Origin: Enterobacteriaceae bacterium
Lineage (GTDB): Bacteria > Pseudomonadota > Gammaproteobacteria > Enterobacterales > Enterobacteriaceae
Reading direction: 5' to 3'
DNA length: 64,000 bases
NCBI GenBank assembly: GCA_031261005.1
Contig: JAISKF010000040.1
Span: 62,001-126,000 of the forward strand
This document shows positions 30,346 through 37,372 of this stretch, piece by piece (position 1 is the stretch's first letter; each line of letters begins with the position of its first letter). The position numbers were made by a program, and so were the translations under genes. The notes under the pieces were generated by a model. The model was not told where the DNA came from, searched no databases, and saw only the letters and a list, made by a program, of their open reading frames with translations.

Positions 30346-30734
30346 CATATATAAATCTTTACTAAGCCAGATAAATTGATAAAACATTAAATAATCATTT
30401 GAAAAATAATGATTATTTAAAATAAATATTAATGCTAATTACTCAATAAAATATGTCCGCTATGACTTAGATATTGCTATGAATTTCTTGCTAAATTATT
30501 AATGTATACATAACAGCAATATTTTCTAAACATTTATAATTAACGTAGCAACTATAGTTAGTATCATTAGCAATAATGACTAAAATATTTTTAATTTATT
30601 TATAAAAACATTTTTTGAAAACAAGAATCACAATTTAATTTTATTTATAGCATTATATCAATGCAGTTTTATGTTAAATTATAAGAATTGTTCTGTAGCT
30701 AACTTTTATTAAATTTATCAAAATTGAGAACATG

Positions 30735-30765
30735 AAAGACTTTGAAATGGTGCCCCAGAAGGATT
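30735..30765. repeat. distal attachment site of the tRNA-Arg element
   Basis: TGGTGCCCCAGAAGGATT (30748-30765) repeats the 3' end of the tRNA-Arg gene (38750-38768) except for one missing C. The flanking AAAGACTTTGAAAT (30735-30748) also recurs as AAAGACTTAGAAAT at 38727-38740. This marks the far border of the integrated element. Confidence 0.8.
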
Positions 30766-30823
30766 AAATATAAAGCACTTAACCCTTACTACCAAAGGTT
30801 TTTATCTAACTCTAAAAACACAC

Positions 30824-30846
30824 CTATACACATTCCTATACACATT
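30824..30846. repeat. putative integrase arm-type sites, distal end
   Basis: CTATACACATTCCTATACAC plus ATT, that is two copies of (C)TATACACATT in tandem, about 60 bp inside the distal att site. The same double motif occurs at 38616-38635 near the other end. Confidence 0.55.
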
Positions 30847-31002
30847 TTTATTTTCTTACCTGTTTTTAACCACCAGCAAAACGACCATCTTTAATACGTA
30901 CCAGATTAAATAACCGCCACAGCCAGAAAGGGGCGCATTTTTGGGCTGTCGAGAAAATCAATAAGTTACATCAGCAAAGCGCCCACCAGCCAGAAAAGAA
31001 TA

Positions 31003-31341
31003 TTAGATTTTAATACGGGTAATTACTCTGGATTGCCTGTTAGCATTGACTAACATAATCATTATGTGAATTTTCGCAAAACGGGAAATAAGGCGCACCA
31101 CAACATTACACAAGGTTCTTGCTGCTGCTTCTTTCTGGCTGGTGCTGGTGGCTGTTATTGGGATTAGCTGTAATTCGCCATTTCTGTCAATCAAACCAGC
31201 AGGCGCAAAATTGTGCCGGTATCGCCAACTGATTGTTTTCATGGCAAAGCGTAAAATTGCGCGCTGAACTCTTTTAGTCTCCAGATTCAGGTTAATTATC
31301 ACCCGTGACGAGTACACCATTTTCTGATGATTGAACAGCAT
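31003..31341 (-). CDS. hypothetical protein, 112 codons
   Basis: Open frame near the distal end of the element with no recognised homologue. The predicted protein is very basic and rich in Ile, Val and Arg (VIINLNLETKRVQRAILRF, YRHNFAPAGLIDRNGELQL). The ribosome-binding site is poor (GGTG). It could be a real element gene downstream of the iterons or a chance frame. The adjoining 30847-31002 holds a GGGGCGC ... GCGCCC inverted repeat (about 30928 to 30983) and repeated CAGCCAGAAA words. Confidence 0.35.
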   Translation of the reverse strand: MLFNHQKMVYSSRVIINLNLETKRVQRAILRFAMKTISWRYRHNFAPAGLIDRNGELQLIPITATSTSQKEAAARTLCNVVVRLISRFAKIHIMIMLVNANRQSRVITRIKI

Positions 31342-31440
31342 ACTTTTTGCACACCAAAATTAATAATTAATCATTATTATTATCATGATTTGTATTTATA
31401 AAAACTGACAAACATTTTTTATATATATAAGCAAAAAGTC

Positions 31441-31718
31441 GTGGGTTCAGTGGGTTCAACGGGGTCAGTTCGTCTAACAATTTATTTATCAATAAGTTAT
31501 AAAGAAAAATTGAACCCAAAATTTTTGATTTTTTTTGGGTTCAACCCGTTATTTTTGGGTTCAGCCGGTTTGATGATTTTCCTCCTTTGGGTTCAAAACG
31601 CTATTTTGTGGGTTCAAAATGCCATTTTTTGGGTTCAACTTGGGTTCAATTCTTATTATTAATACACTGATATATAACAATATATATAACAACCTCTCAT
31701 TGAACCCACTGAACCCAC
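31441..31718. repeat. iteron array, candidate replication origin
   Basis: At least eleven copies of TGGGTTCA(A/G). Forward copies start at 31442, 31451, 31536, 31556, 31588, 31609, 31630 and 31641; reverse copies lie at 31510-31518, 31700-31708 and 31709-31717. A degenerate copy lies near 31461. The outer pairs form a perfect 19-bp inverted repeat, GTGGGTTCAGTGGGTTCAA at 31441-31459 against its complement at 31700-31718. An AT-rich tract (31650-31699) lies between. It sits 43 bp beyond the primase stop codon. Phage P4 alpha binds similar iterons at ori/crr; the same role is inferred here. Confidence 0.8.
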
Positions 31719-31761
31719 CTTATTTATCGCGTATGTGAGAAAAATATCTGATACACCGCGT

Positions 31762-34476
31762 TCACCCTAACTCGTCATCGGTTTCTGTCTCTGGCTGGTA
31801 ACACAAAACAACAAATCTTGGTTGTCTGCCATCAACACGGATTGTTTTTTTATCTATCCTGTTTTTGGGTTTATCCAACATACCGGCATCAGCCAGAACA
31901 TTGGCAAAAGCAATGGGATTTATACCGCTGGCGATTTCTTCCTTAAAGACTATAGGGAATGTGTGAAAAATAAGGTTATCCGTTTTTGTGTCCTTTACCC
32001 GATACCCCGCTAAATCTTTAACCGGCAAATCTCGTGGATCGGTATCGGGGTGGGGTAAATACCGGCTGTAGCCAAAGCGCTGTAAGAATGATTCCGTCTG
32101 TTCTATCCATGCCCTCGCTTCCCTGTTTTGCATACCGAATTCATTCACCCATGCGTTAAAGCTATGCAGGAGTGCGTCGCGGCATTCCTGCGCGTTCCAG
32201 CCAGTGAGATGACCGGATAACATCAGGGCAGCTTCCAGAATGGCAAAACGAGACGAGACGCGGCGCACTTGGTCGCTGGCTTCCTTTGGTAGTAATGATA
32301 ACCAGCGCTGTCCTGCGGCGCTTACCGCTTCGGCTGCGGCTTCTTTCTGGCTGGCAAGGTCTTTTATCCACTGGCGACCTGCTGCCCCGTAATGGTTTTG
32401 GCTGGCTGCCCTCAGCGCGTCAGCATGTGCTTTACCGTCAGCGTATCCGTGATATTCGGTTGCTTTCGTGATCGGCACGTTTAACAGTCTGACCAGTTGA
32501 CCGGCATTAACTTTCACGCCATCAGCCTTGATATAACTTTCAAGGTCAGTTTCGCCGGTACTGAATGCTAACGCCCGCCAGCGTTTAATCTCACGATTGC
32601 CGCCCTCTTTAGCGCCTTGTATCTTTCCTACGCCATTAAATAGCGCATAAGCGGCATCAGATACGGCTTTCCGATTACTTCCCTGTCCTATTTCGTCTAA
32701 TGGCATAAAGCCGTCATTGTGCGCGGCGGCTTCGTTTACCAGCCCTAATGCCGTGGAATACCATGTCAGTTTTAACGCTTCCGGTTCACCATAAATACTG
32801 GTGGCGGCGTTACCGGTTGTTGTCTTACCGGCTGACGAACCGCCGAACAGATGAACACCAAACCCGTCCGCCCCCACTAACCCGATGAGCGGCGCAGCAA
32901 ACGCGCAGGCAATGCCCAGCATCATGGAATGGTTTCCCTGTGACAGCATGGCGACGCTATCCCGCCAGCTCTCCGCCGTTCCTTTCACACCATACCCTTT
33001 AGCGGCGGCTGAACGCCCGTTAAACAGCACCGGTTTATCTGATGTGCCAATAACCGAACCATCAGGCAGGATATAAGCACCATGTTGCCAGCCTGTTGCG
33101 TTAGCAATCACCCACATATCACGGGAACCGCTGCGCTGTAGATGATCGGCAAGGGTTGCCCTTAATCCGCTCTTAGCCGTAATCGATAACCCGCCAGCAC
33201 GTAATTTAGCCCACCCCTCGCGCTCGCCAACATCACGCATGGGAATGGCTTCTGTTCGTTCTGTTTTGCTGCCCTCCGGTGTCCATTTCATAATGAGATA
33301 GCGCTCGTTATCATCTTCGCCAATACCGGCAACAATCAGCGGATCACATAGCCAGCTTTCGCGTTCTGTCTGTTCGCCCGTGTCTTTGTCGGTTTTAGGC
33401 TCAACCCAATACAACCCGCCATGACGAATATCCGCATAGGGCTTTAGCGGTTCATTACGCTTATCTTTTCTGCCGCCATCAGTCACATTCATAGCCTCAC
33501 CGTCTGGCTGGTATAATCCCTGATTAAATGCCGCTCTCGCTTCCGGTATGCCGTTTTGCTGTCGGTAGTCGTCCCAGTCTGCCTTATCCTTTGTTGGCGG
33601 TAAGGTTAGCCAGCCAGCGACGGATTTAGCCGCTTTCTCTGCGGCGTCTTTGCCGGTGTTGGCTTCATCTGGCTTAATATCGTTATCAGCAGCAATAATG
33701 ATTTTTGCCTCTGGATATTTATCCCTCATCATGTTGGCAATATTGATTAAATTACCGGCATCAATCGCCGCCACCGTAAACGCGTCAGGACGCATCAGAT
33801 GAACGGATAGCGCCGTTGATACTCCCTCACTAATAATCACCTCAGCGATACGCTCCGGCGCATTAACAGGGTAATAGCTGCCTTTCTTGACGGAGCCGGT
33901 TAATAACCGTTTCTTTCCGGCAGGCTTGATGATTTGCGCGCCAGTGATGTTGCCACCCGTATTAATCAGCGGAATAAGCCACGCGCCATCAGGTAGCAGC
34001 GGCAAAGTGAAACCGTTTAAGCCTTTGGCAGTCAGATAATCAGATTCGCCCTGTGTAATCTGCGGTAATAACGCGTTGTAACGCGCTGAAAAGCATTTTA
34101 GCTTCTCGTTAAGGGCATTAGCTGCCTGCCGTTCCCGTTCCGGTGCGGATACTCGCTGGCTGGCGGTGTGAGGCATGATATTTTGTGAACGGGTATCTAT
34201 TCCCAATACCTCAGCCACCACTTTAGCGGCGGCGGTTGTATCCAGATTAAGTACCTTTTTCACCAAATCCAGCCCGTCACCCGCACCGCACTGATTACAG
34301 AAATGCGAACCGCGCCCCTGATCATCAAAGCGAAAACGGTCAGTACCGCCACAGGCGGGGCAAGGTGCGTGAGTGTTTGGGTTATGGGGTACATCAATAC
34401 CCAAGCCAGCCAGAATGGAATCCCATTGACCGGCTGCGCTCGTGGTAATGGTTTTGATTAACGTCAGGTTAGACAT
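31762..34476 (-). CDS. P4 alpha-type primase/helicase with DUF927 domain
   Basis: A 904-residue replication protein. The N-terminal zinc ribbon (CPACGGTDRFRFDD ... CNQCGAGDGLDLV) is at about 39-74. A Toprim-like primase part follows at about 200-290 (EVIISEGVSTALSVHL, KIIIAADNDIKPDE). The DUF927 helicase ATPase domain covers about 350-700, with Walker A GGSSAGKTT and Walker B MPLDEIGQG. Expected to prime and unwind the element's DNA and to bind the adjacent iterons. Its ATG overlaps the previous gene by 8 nt (ATGTCTAA). No frameshift is visible, so it looks functional. Confidence 0.9.
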   Translation of the reverse strand: MSNLTLIKTITTSAAGQWDSILAGLGIDVPHNPNTHAPCPACGGTDRFRFDDQGRGSHFCNQCGAGDGLDLVKKVLNLDTTAAAKVVAEVLGIDTRSQNIMPHTASQRVSAPERERQAANALNEKLKCFSARYNALLPQITQGESDYLTAKGLNGFTLPLLPDGAWLIPLINTGGNITGAQIIKPAGKKRLLTGSVKKGSYYPVNAPERIAEVIISEGVSTALSVHLMRPDAFTVAAIDAGNLINIANMMRDKYPEAKIIIAADNDIKPDEANTGKDAAEKAAKSVAGWLTLPPTKDKADWDDYRQQNGIPEARAAFNQGLYQPDGEAMNVTDGGRKDKRNEPLKPYADIRHGGLYWVEPKTDKDTGEQTERESWLCDPLIVAGIGEDDNERYLIMKWTPEGSKTERTEAIPMRDVGEREGWAKLRAGGLSITAKSGLRATLADHLQRSGSRDMWVIANATGWQHGAYILPDGSVIGTSDKPVLFNGRSAAAKGYGVKGTAESWRDSVAMLSQGNHSMMLGIACAFAAPLIGLVGADGFGVHLFGGSSAGKTTTGNAATSIYGEPEALKLTWYSTALGLVNEAAAHNDGFMPLDEIGQGSNRKAVSDAAYALFNGVGKIQGAKEGGNREIKRWRALAFSTGETDLESYIKADGVKVNAGQLVRLLNVPITKATEYHGYADGKAHADALRAASQNHYGAAGRQWIKDLASQKEAAAEAVSAAGQRWLSLLPKEASDQVRRVSSRFAILEAALMLSGHLTGWNAQECRDALLHSFNAWVNEFGMQNREARAWIEQTESFLQRFGYSRYLPHPDTDPRDLPVKDLAGYRVKDTKTDNLIFHTFPIVFKEEIASGINPIAFANVLADAGMLDKPKNRIDKKTIRVDGRQPRFVVLCYQPETETDDELG

Positions 34477-34783
34477 GATCCACCTTTATCATTTTTCTGC
34501 TCTTGACGTCTTTCGCCTTTTTCAGCGTGAGACCCGTCATAAGCGATAGTTCCTGAGTTAATGACCACATACGCGCAGATGTTTTTAACTCGTATTTCTG
34601 TAAAGGGAGAGGTAATAAATTTAAATATATTTCCCTTATCTGTCTGGCGTACATGGCAGTAGCTTCGGCGTAATATTCGAGCAGCTCATCATCATTAAGA
34701 TGGATACAGCTACGTGGTTCTTCAATATTAATAACGCTTGGCGTTAATGAAGTTTCATTACAGATAACCGTAATATTATTCAC
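34469..34783 (-). CDS. hypothetical element protein, 104 aa
   Basis: Second-to-last gene before the primase, with overlapping stop/start at both ends (8 nt each). It starts with GTG preceded by GGAGG. Acidic N-terminal half (NIEEPRSCIHLNDDELLEYYAE), basic C-terminus (LKKAKDVKSRKMIKVDHV). In phage P4 this position is occupied by the epsilon derepressor gene, but no similarity can be claimed from sight. The tight coupling argues it is translated. Confidence 0.6.
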   Translation of the reverse strand: MNNITVICNETSLTPSVINIEEPRSCIHLNDDELLEYYAEATAMYARQIREIYLNLLPLPLQKYELKTSARMWSLTQELSLMTGLTLKKAKDVKSRKMIKVDHV

Positions 34784-34970
34784 TGCTCACCTCCGCCGAA
34801 TCAGTCAGCATGGCATAAAGTGCGGTAGTCTTTTCCATCAGAATAAATAACAGTGCCTCTCTGGTTGCGGCATCTTCATCAATGGCGGATTTAGTCAGGG
34901 CTATACACTGATAAGCCAATTCCTCTGGTCTTAAATATGATTCAGGTAAATCAGTCAGTTGATTACGCAT
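34776..34970 (-). CDS. hypothetical element protein, 64 aa
   Basis: A small, acidic, mostly helical protein (LPESYLRPEELAYQCIALT, DEDAATREALLFILMEKTTALYAML). It overlaps the Icd-like gene before it (ATGCGTAA, 8 nt) and the 104-aa gene after it. Proteins of this type are common in P4-like elements; no function is known to me. Confidence 0.6.
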   Translation of the reverse strand: MRNQLTDLPESYLRPEELAYQCIALTKSAIDEDAATREALLFILMEKTTALYAMLTDSAEVSSE

Positions 34971-35151
34971 AAATCACCGCCTGAACCGGCAACCGTCCGG
35001 CAAATACCAAAATGAATTGTGGCGCCAGTAACCGGCGCGCTGATTGCTCATCGGGTGCGGTGACGCTTTCACGATGCGGGGTAGCGTGCAAATCTGAACG
35101 GTTTAACGCCAAAAACAGGAATTTGAATTGAGTTTGGGTAGGGGCAGCCAT
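34963..35151 (-). CDS. Icd/Kil-like host cell division inhibitor, 62 aa
   Basis: The internal ATG at 35151 has a perfect AAAGGAGG 8 nt upstream and opens a 62-residue protein (MAAPTQTQFKFLFLALNRSD ... LVFAGRLPVQAVIYA). It belongs to the Icd-like group found in P4-type elements, which in P4 blocks host cell division when immunity fails. The ribosome-binding site is part of seqC, a predicted target of the CI-like RNA, so pairing would hide it. This is the most likely translated product of the locus; the longer frame is listed separately. Confidence 0.65.
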   Translation of the reverse strand: MAAPTQTQFKFLFLALNRSDLHATPHRESVTAPDEQSARRLLAPQFILVFAGRLPVQAVIYA

Positions 35152-35631
35152 TGTTATAGCCTCCTTTGTGTTATTTAAGGAGTCACCGCCTGAGTTTCCA
35201 CGCTCTGAATGGGCGGTGACGTTAGCAGGGGTGGAAATACCAGACACAAAGGAAACTGGCAGGCGCGAACGCCTCCCCACTAACGCCACCATAGATAGAA
35301 TTGGGTTATATTGGTGCGCTGTGGCTACGGCATAAAAAAAGACGCGGAGCGCGTCTGTTGCCGCCTTTGTGTTATTCAGGTTTCCACGCCTGATTGCGGA
35401 TTTTGCCGCAACACAATGACTATAGCCCGTTGCTTTGCGTAAGGGCAAGTGCTTTTTAACAATATGGCTAACCCGCCAGAGAATAGATCCCTTTCTTGGC
35501 TGGTGGCGTGGTATTTCACACGCGTTAATATTATTTGGGCTGAGTGAAACCAGTCCGGCAAATAAGCTGGCGTGCTGATTTTGGGTAAAGCGATCCCCTG
35601 CCGTTAATTCGGCATTTTTATTTAATGTCAT
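34963..35631 (-). CDS. long frame through the immunity leader (Ash/Icd-like, 222 codons)
   Basis: The Icd-like frame stays open upstream to an ATG at 35631 (AAGGT before it). The middle (VALVGRRSRLPVSFVSGIST, then PANVTAHSERGNSGGDSLNN) resembles the Ash family of P4-type phages, which is the translated immunity leader. LNNTKAA and LNNTKEA occur twice because the RNA repeats seqA and seqC are read in the same frame. An intrinsic terminator inside the frame (35334-35356) argues that full-length expression happens only after readthrough. Databases often annotate this long form. Confidence 0.5.
   Translation of the reverse strand: MTLNKNAELTAGDRFTQNQHASLFAGLVSLSPNNINACEIPRHQPRKGSILWRVSHIVKKHLPLRKATGYSHCVAAKSAIRRGNLNNTKAATDALRVFFYAVATAHQYNPILSMVALVGRRSRLPVSFVSGISTPANVTAHSERGNSGGDSLNNTKEAITMAAPTQTQFKFLFLALNRSDLHATPHRESVTAPDEQSARRLLAPQFILVFAGRLPVQAVIYA
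35160..35390 (-). ncRNA. P4-type immunity region: seqA, seqB (CI-like RNA), seqC
   Basis: In transcript order (minus strand): seqA 35390-35361 (GCGTGGAAACCTGAATAAC, then ACAAAGGCGG); terminator 35356-35334; a hairpin AGGCG-TTCG-CGCCT (35275-35262); seqB 35252-35228; seqC 35203-35160. seqB contains CCTTTGTGT and TTTCCAC, both complementary to ACACAAAGG and GTGGAAA in seqA and seqC. A further CGCCTG..AGTTTCC block pairs with seqC. In P4, CI RNA (seqB) pairs with seqA and seqC to force early termination and maintain immunity. Mature RNA ends are unknown. Confidence 0.65.
35334..35356 (-). terminator. intrinsic terminator inside the immunity leader
   Basis: On the minus strand AGACGCG-CTC-CGCGTCT followed by TTTTTT. 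It lies just after seqA and within the long 222-codon frame, as expected for an immunity-controlled early terminator. Confidence 0.85.
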
Positions 35632-35644
35632 ATTTAATTACCTT

Positions 35645-36058
35645 TTATGCGGCTTGTTCACCGTCAGGATATAAACTCAATATGCCGTTTATTTCCCGTT
35701 GAGTTAATGGCTGATAGCCTCTTGCTGACGCATTAGCATTCACCAGATTAATCACGCGCAGAACGTCAGTACGGCAGATAAAACGGTATCGGTAATGTGA
35801 ACCTATGCCATCGGGGTTTGCCTCGTCTAAACGTTCAAAACGAATATCTAACTGGCGTTCCAGTTCAGTCGGGTAATTCCTGCCAGAGGATAACCGGCAG
35901 TGATAGAGGATTTCATTTTCAGTAAAACCATTAACACCAGAACGCAGCATGTAGCAGTGTGCGCGGTGTTTCTTGGGCGCTGGTTTTAATTCAGGGCTGG
36001 CAGTATTATCAGGCGCGTAAATGCCCCGATTAGCCGCCTGTAACGGGCGGTTTTTCAT
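35645..36058 (-). CDS. predicted winged-helix/HTH protein, 137 aa
   Basis: A basic protein with a C-terminal half of winged-helix type (FTENEILYHCRLSSGRNYPT, ELERQLDIRFERLDEA, HYRYRFICRTDVLRVI). This pattern of a recognition-helix followed by YRYRF is common in phage-encoded HTH proteins. It starts on the last base of the alpA stop codon (TAATG) and is followed by the immunity leader. Possibly a regulator of the element; the family is not firmly identified. Confidence 0.6.
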   Translation of the reverse strand: MKNRPLQAANRGIYAPDNTASPELKPAPKKHRAHCYMLRSGVNGFTENEILYHCRLSSGRNYPTELERQLDIRFERLDEANPDGIGSHYRYRFICRTDVLRVINLVNANASARGYQPLTQREINGILSLYPDGEQAA

Positions 36059-36264
36059 TATGCAACCTCCCCACGAGAATCAGCAATACGCTGGTTGATC
36101 CACTCGTCAACCTCACATTCGATAAACGCAATGGAACGAATGCCGATTTTTATTGGTTTGGGAAATCTTCCTTGAGCAATAAGTTTATATAGCCATGCCT
36201 TACCGTATCCGGTACGGCGCTGTACTTCTGGCAGGCGAATAAGTGATTTTACTTGATGTGGCAT
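36058..36264 (-). CDS. alpA: AlpA-family transcriptional regulator
   Basis: A 68-residue MerR-like HTH protein. LIRLPEVQRRTGYGKAWLYK, then LIAQGRFPKPIKIG and a C-terminal ECEVDEWINQRI are the AlpA/Vis signature. In P4-like elements these proteins act as excisionase or as activators of integrase or late promoters. It is coupled to the next gene by TAATG. The upstream 36265-36431 carries its promoter region and a stray GGCTAGGTTTTAT copy of the terminator arm. Confidence 0.85.
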   Translation of the reverse strand: MPHQVKSLIRLPEVQRRTGYGKAWLYKLIAQGRFPKPIKIGIRSIAFIECEVDEWINQRIADSRGEVA

Positions 36265-36431
36265 ATAACCCTCTGTAGTTGTTTATTGTCGCTGGTGGAC
36301 ATTTAGAGAACAGGGGGAATTATTGGCAAGATTTCAGCGGAGAAACAGAGGCTAGGTTTTATAAACCGTCACACCGTTATTATTTAAACCCTGCCACGGT
36401 TAATTGGGTAAAAATTCCATAAATACGGCGG

Positions 36432-36479
36432 AAAAAATCAAACCTAGCCAGTATTAATACATTAACAGTAGCTAGGTTT
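36432..36479 (-). terminator. terminator of the 222-aa gene
   Basis: On the minus strand AAACCTAGC ... GCTAGGTTT (9-bp perfect stem, 22-nt loop) followed by GATTTTTTCC. The stem begins inside the stop codon of the 222-aa gene. Confidence 0.7.
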
Positions 36480-37146
36480 ATTTGTTTGATTTACCAGACT
36501 TTCTTCCGCCTTTCTTTAAACTAAAAGGGCGCAGCACTTCATCAACTGATCGCGCTAAATTAACAGTACAGCCCTTACTGATTAAATGGCTTCTGACTTC
36601 TTCACCTTTTGGTGCGGTATCTGGATCTTCTTCATCATACGTTGACCAAAATTGTTCGATGGCTTCGTTGACAAAATCCAGCCCCTCTGACCGATGTTCT
36701 ATGGCTGGTAATAATTGCGGGTATGACTGGTTATTATCTGAATGATATTGTTTTATGACAGGGATACTTTTAGGACTTCTGGCAAAATCAATTTTTTCGC
36801 TTTTCCCCCATAAAAGTAAAGATGTTCTTGTTATGATCGTTCGATCCTTGCAAATATCAATCGCCCTGTTATCCAGTCTTGTTTCACATTCATAACAATA
36901 ACCACGTTCGTCCTCACCAATACATAGAATGGGCGTTAATGTGCCTCTACGGATAGCGCTAACCATGCCATCAGCAAAACCATATGCCATTTTCCATCTT
37001 GGGGGCTTTTCCGCTTTTAATTCTCTTAAACCCTCATATTCATAAGGGTCTATTCCAGCCAAAAGCATTGCGGCTTGTTCAATAGAAAATTCTTGTACCG
37101 TTCTCCAGTGGGTTAAATCAGGAAGATCATCAACAATTGGCATCAC
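36478..37146 (-). CDS. hypothetical protein between integrase and alpA, 222 aa
   Basis: A protein with an N-terminal segment TVQEFSIEQAAMLLAGIDPY typical of a loosely defined group from integrative elements. Further on are a Cys pair (YCYECETR), a tract RTSLLLWGKSEKIDF and a basic tail (SLKKGGRKSGKSNK). It is transcribed alone, with its own terminator. It occupies the interval next to int, where satellites often carry cargo. No function can be assigned. Confidence 0.65.
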   Translation of the reverse strand: MMPIVDDLPDLTHWRTVQEFSIEQAAMLLAGIDPYEYEGLRELKAEKPPRWKMAYGFADGMVSAIRRGTLTPILCIGEDERGYCYECETRLDNRAIDICKDRTIITRTSLLLWGKSEKIDFARSPKSIPVIKQYHSDNNQSYPQLLPAIEHRSEGLDFVNEAIEQFWSTYDEEDPDTAPKGEEVRSHLISKGCTVNLARSVDEVLRPFSLKKGGRKSGKSNK

Positions 37147-37249
37147 ACCACCTCACTATAACCGTAATCGTTCAATCTGTTACATAGATATTATGAGGTC
37201 TAATATAGTCCACTACTGTCTATATATCCAGTTAAAACAAATACGTCAC

Positions 37250-37286
37250 AAGCCCGCCAGAAAATAGGCTACTCTCTGGCGGGCTT
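37250..37286. terminator. terminator between integrase and the 222-aa gene
   Basis: AAGCCCGCCAG ... CTGGCGGGCTT, an 11-bp perfect stem downstream of int; the flanks are moderately A/T-rich, so it may act mainly by its strong stem. Confidence 0.55.
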
Positions 37287-37307
37287 ATCGTGAATGATGG
37301 TTAAAAC

Positions 37308-37351
37308 CTTACCGTAATCTTACCGTGACCTTGCCGTGATCTTGCCGTGAT
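37308..37351. repeat. four tandem 11-bp repeats after int
   Basis: CTTACCGTAAT, CTTACCGTGAC, CTTGCCGTGAT, CTTGCCGTGAT in direct tandem, 22 bp past the int stop codon. The unit equals about one helical turn, so a protein bound to each copy would lie on one face. Purpose unknown. Confidence 0.75.
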
Positions 37352-37372
37352 TTTGTATAATCTTGGGGTTGT

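Noticed and set aside
31441-31662. Open frame of 73 codons on the plus strand through the iteron array
   Set aside because: Its sequence is just the translated iterons (repeated FWVQ/WVQNAI words), it begins without a ribosome-binding site, and it lies where binding repeats explain the DNA better.
35376-35561. 61-codon minus-strand frame overlapping the immunity leader in another frame
   Set aside because: No SD, no recognised family, and it lies wholly inside the long Ash/Icd-like frame. P4-type leaders do contain overlapping frames, so it is noted but not supported.
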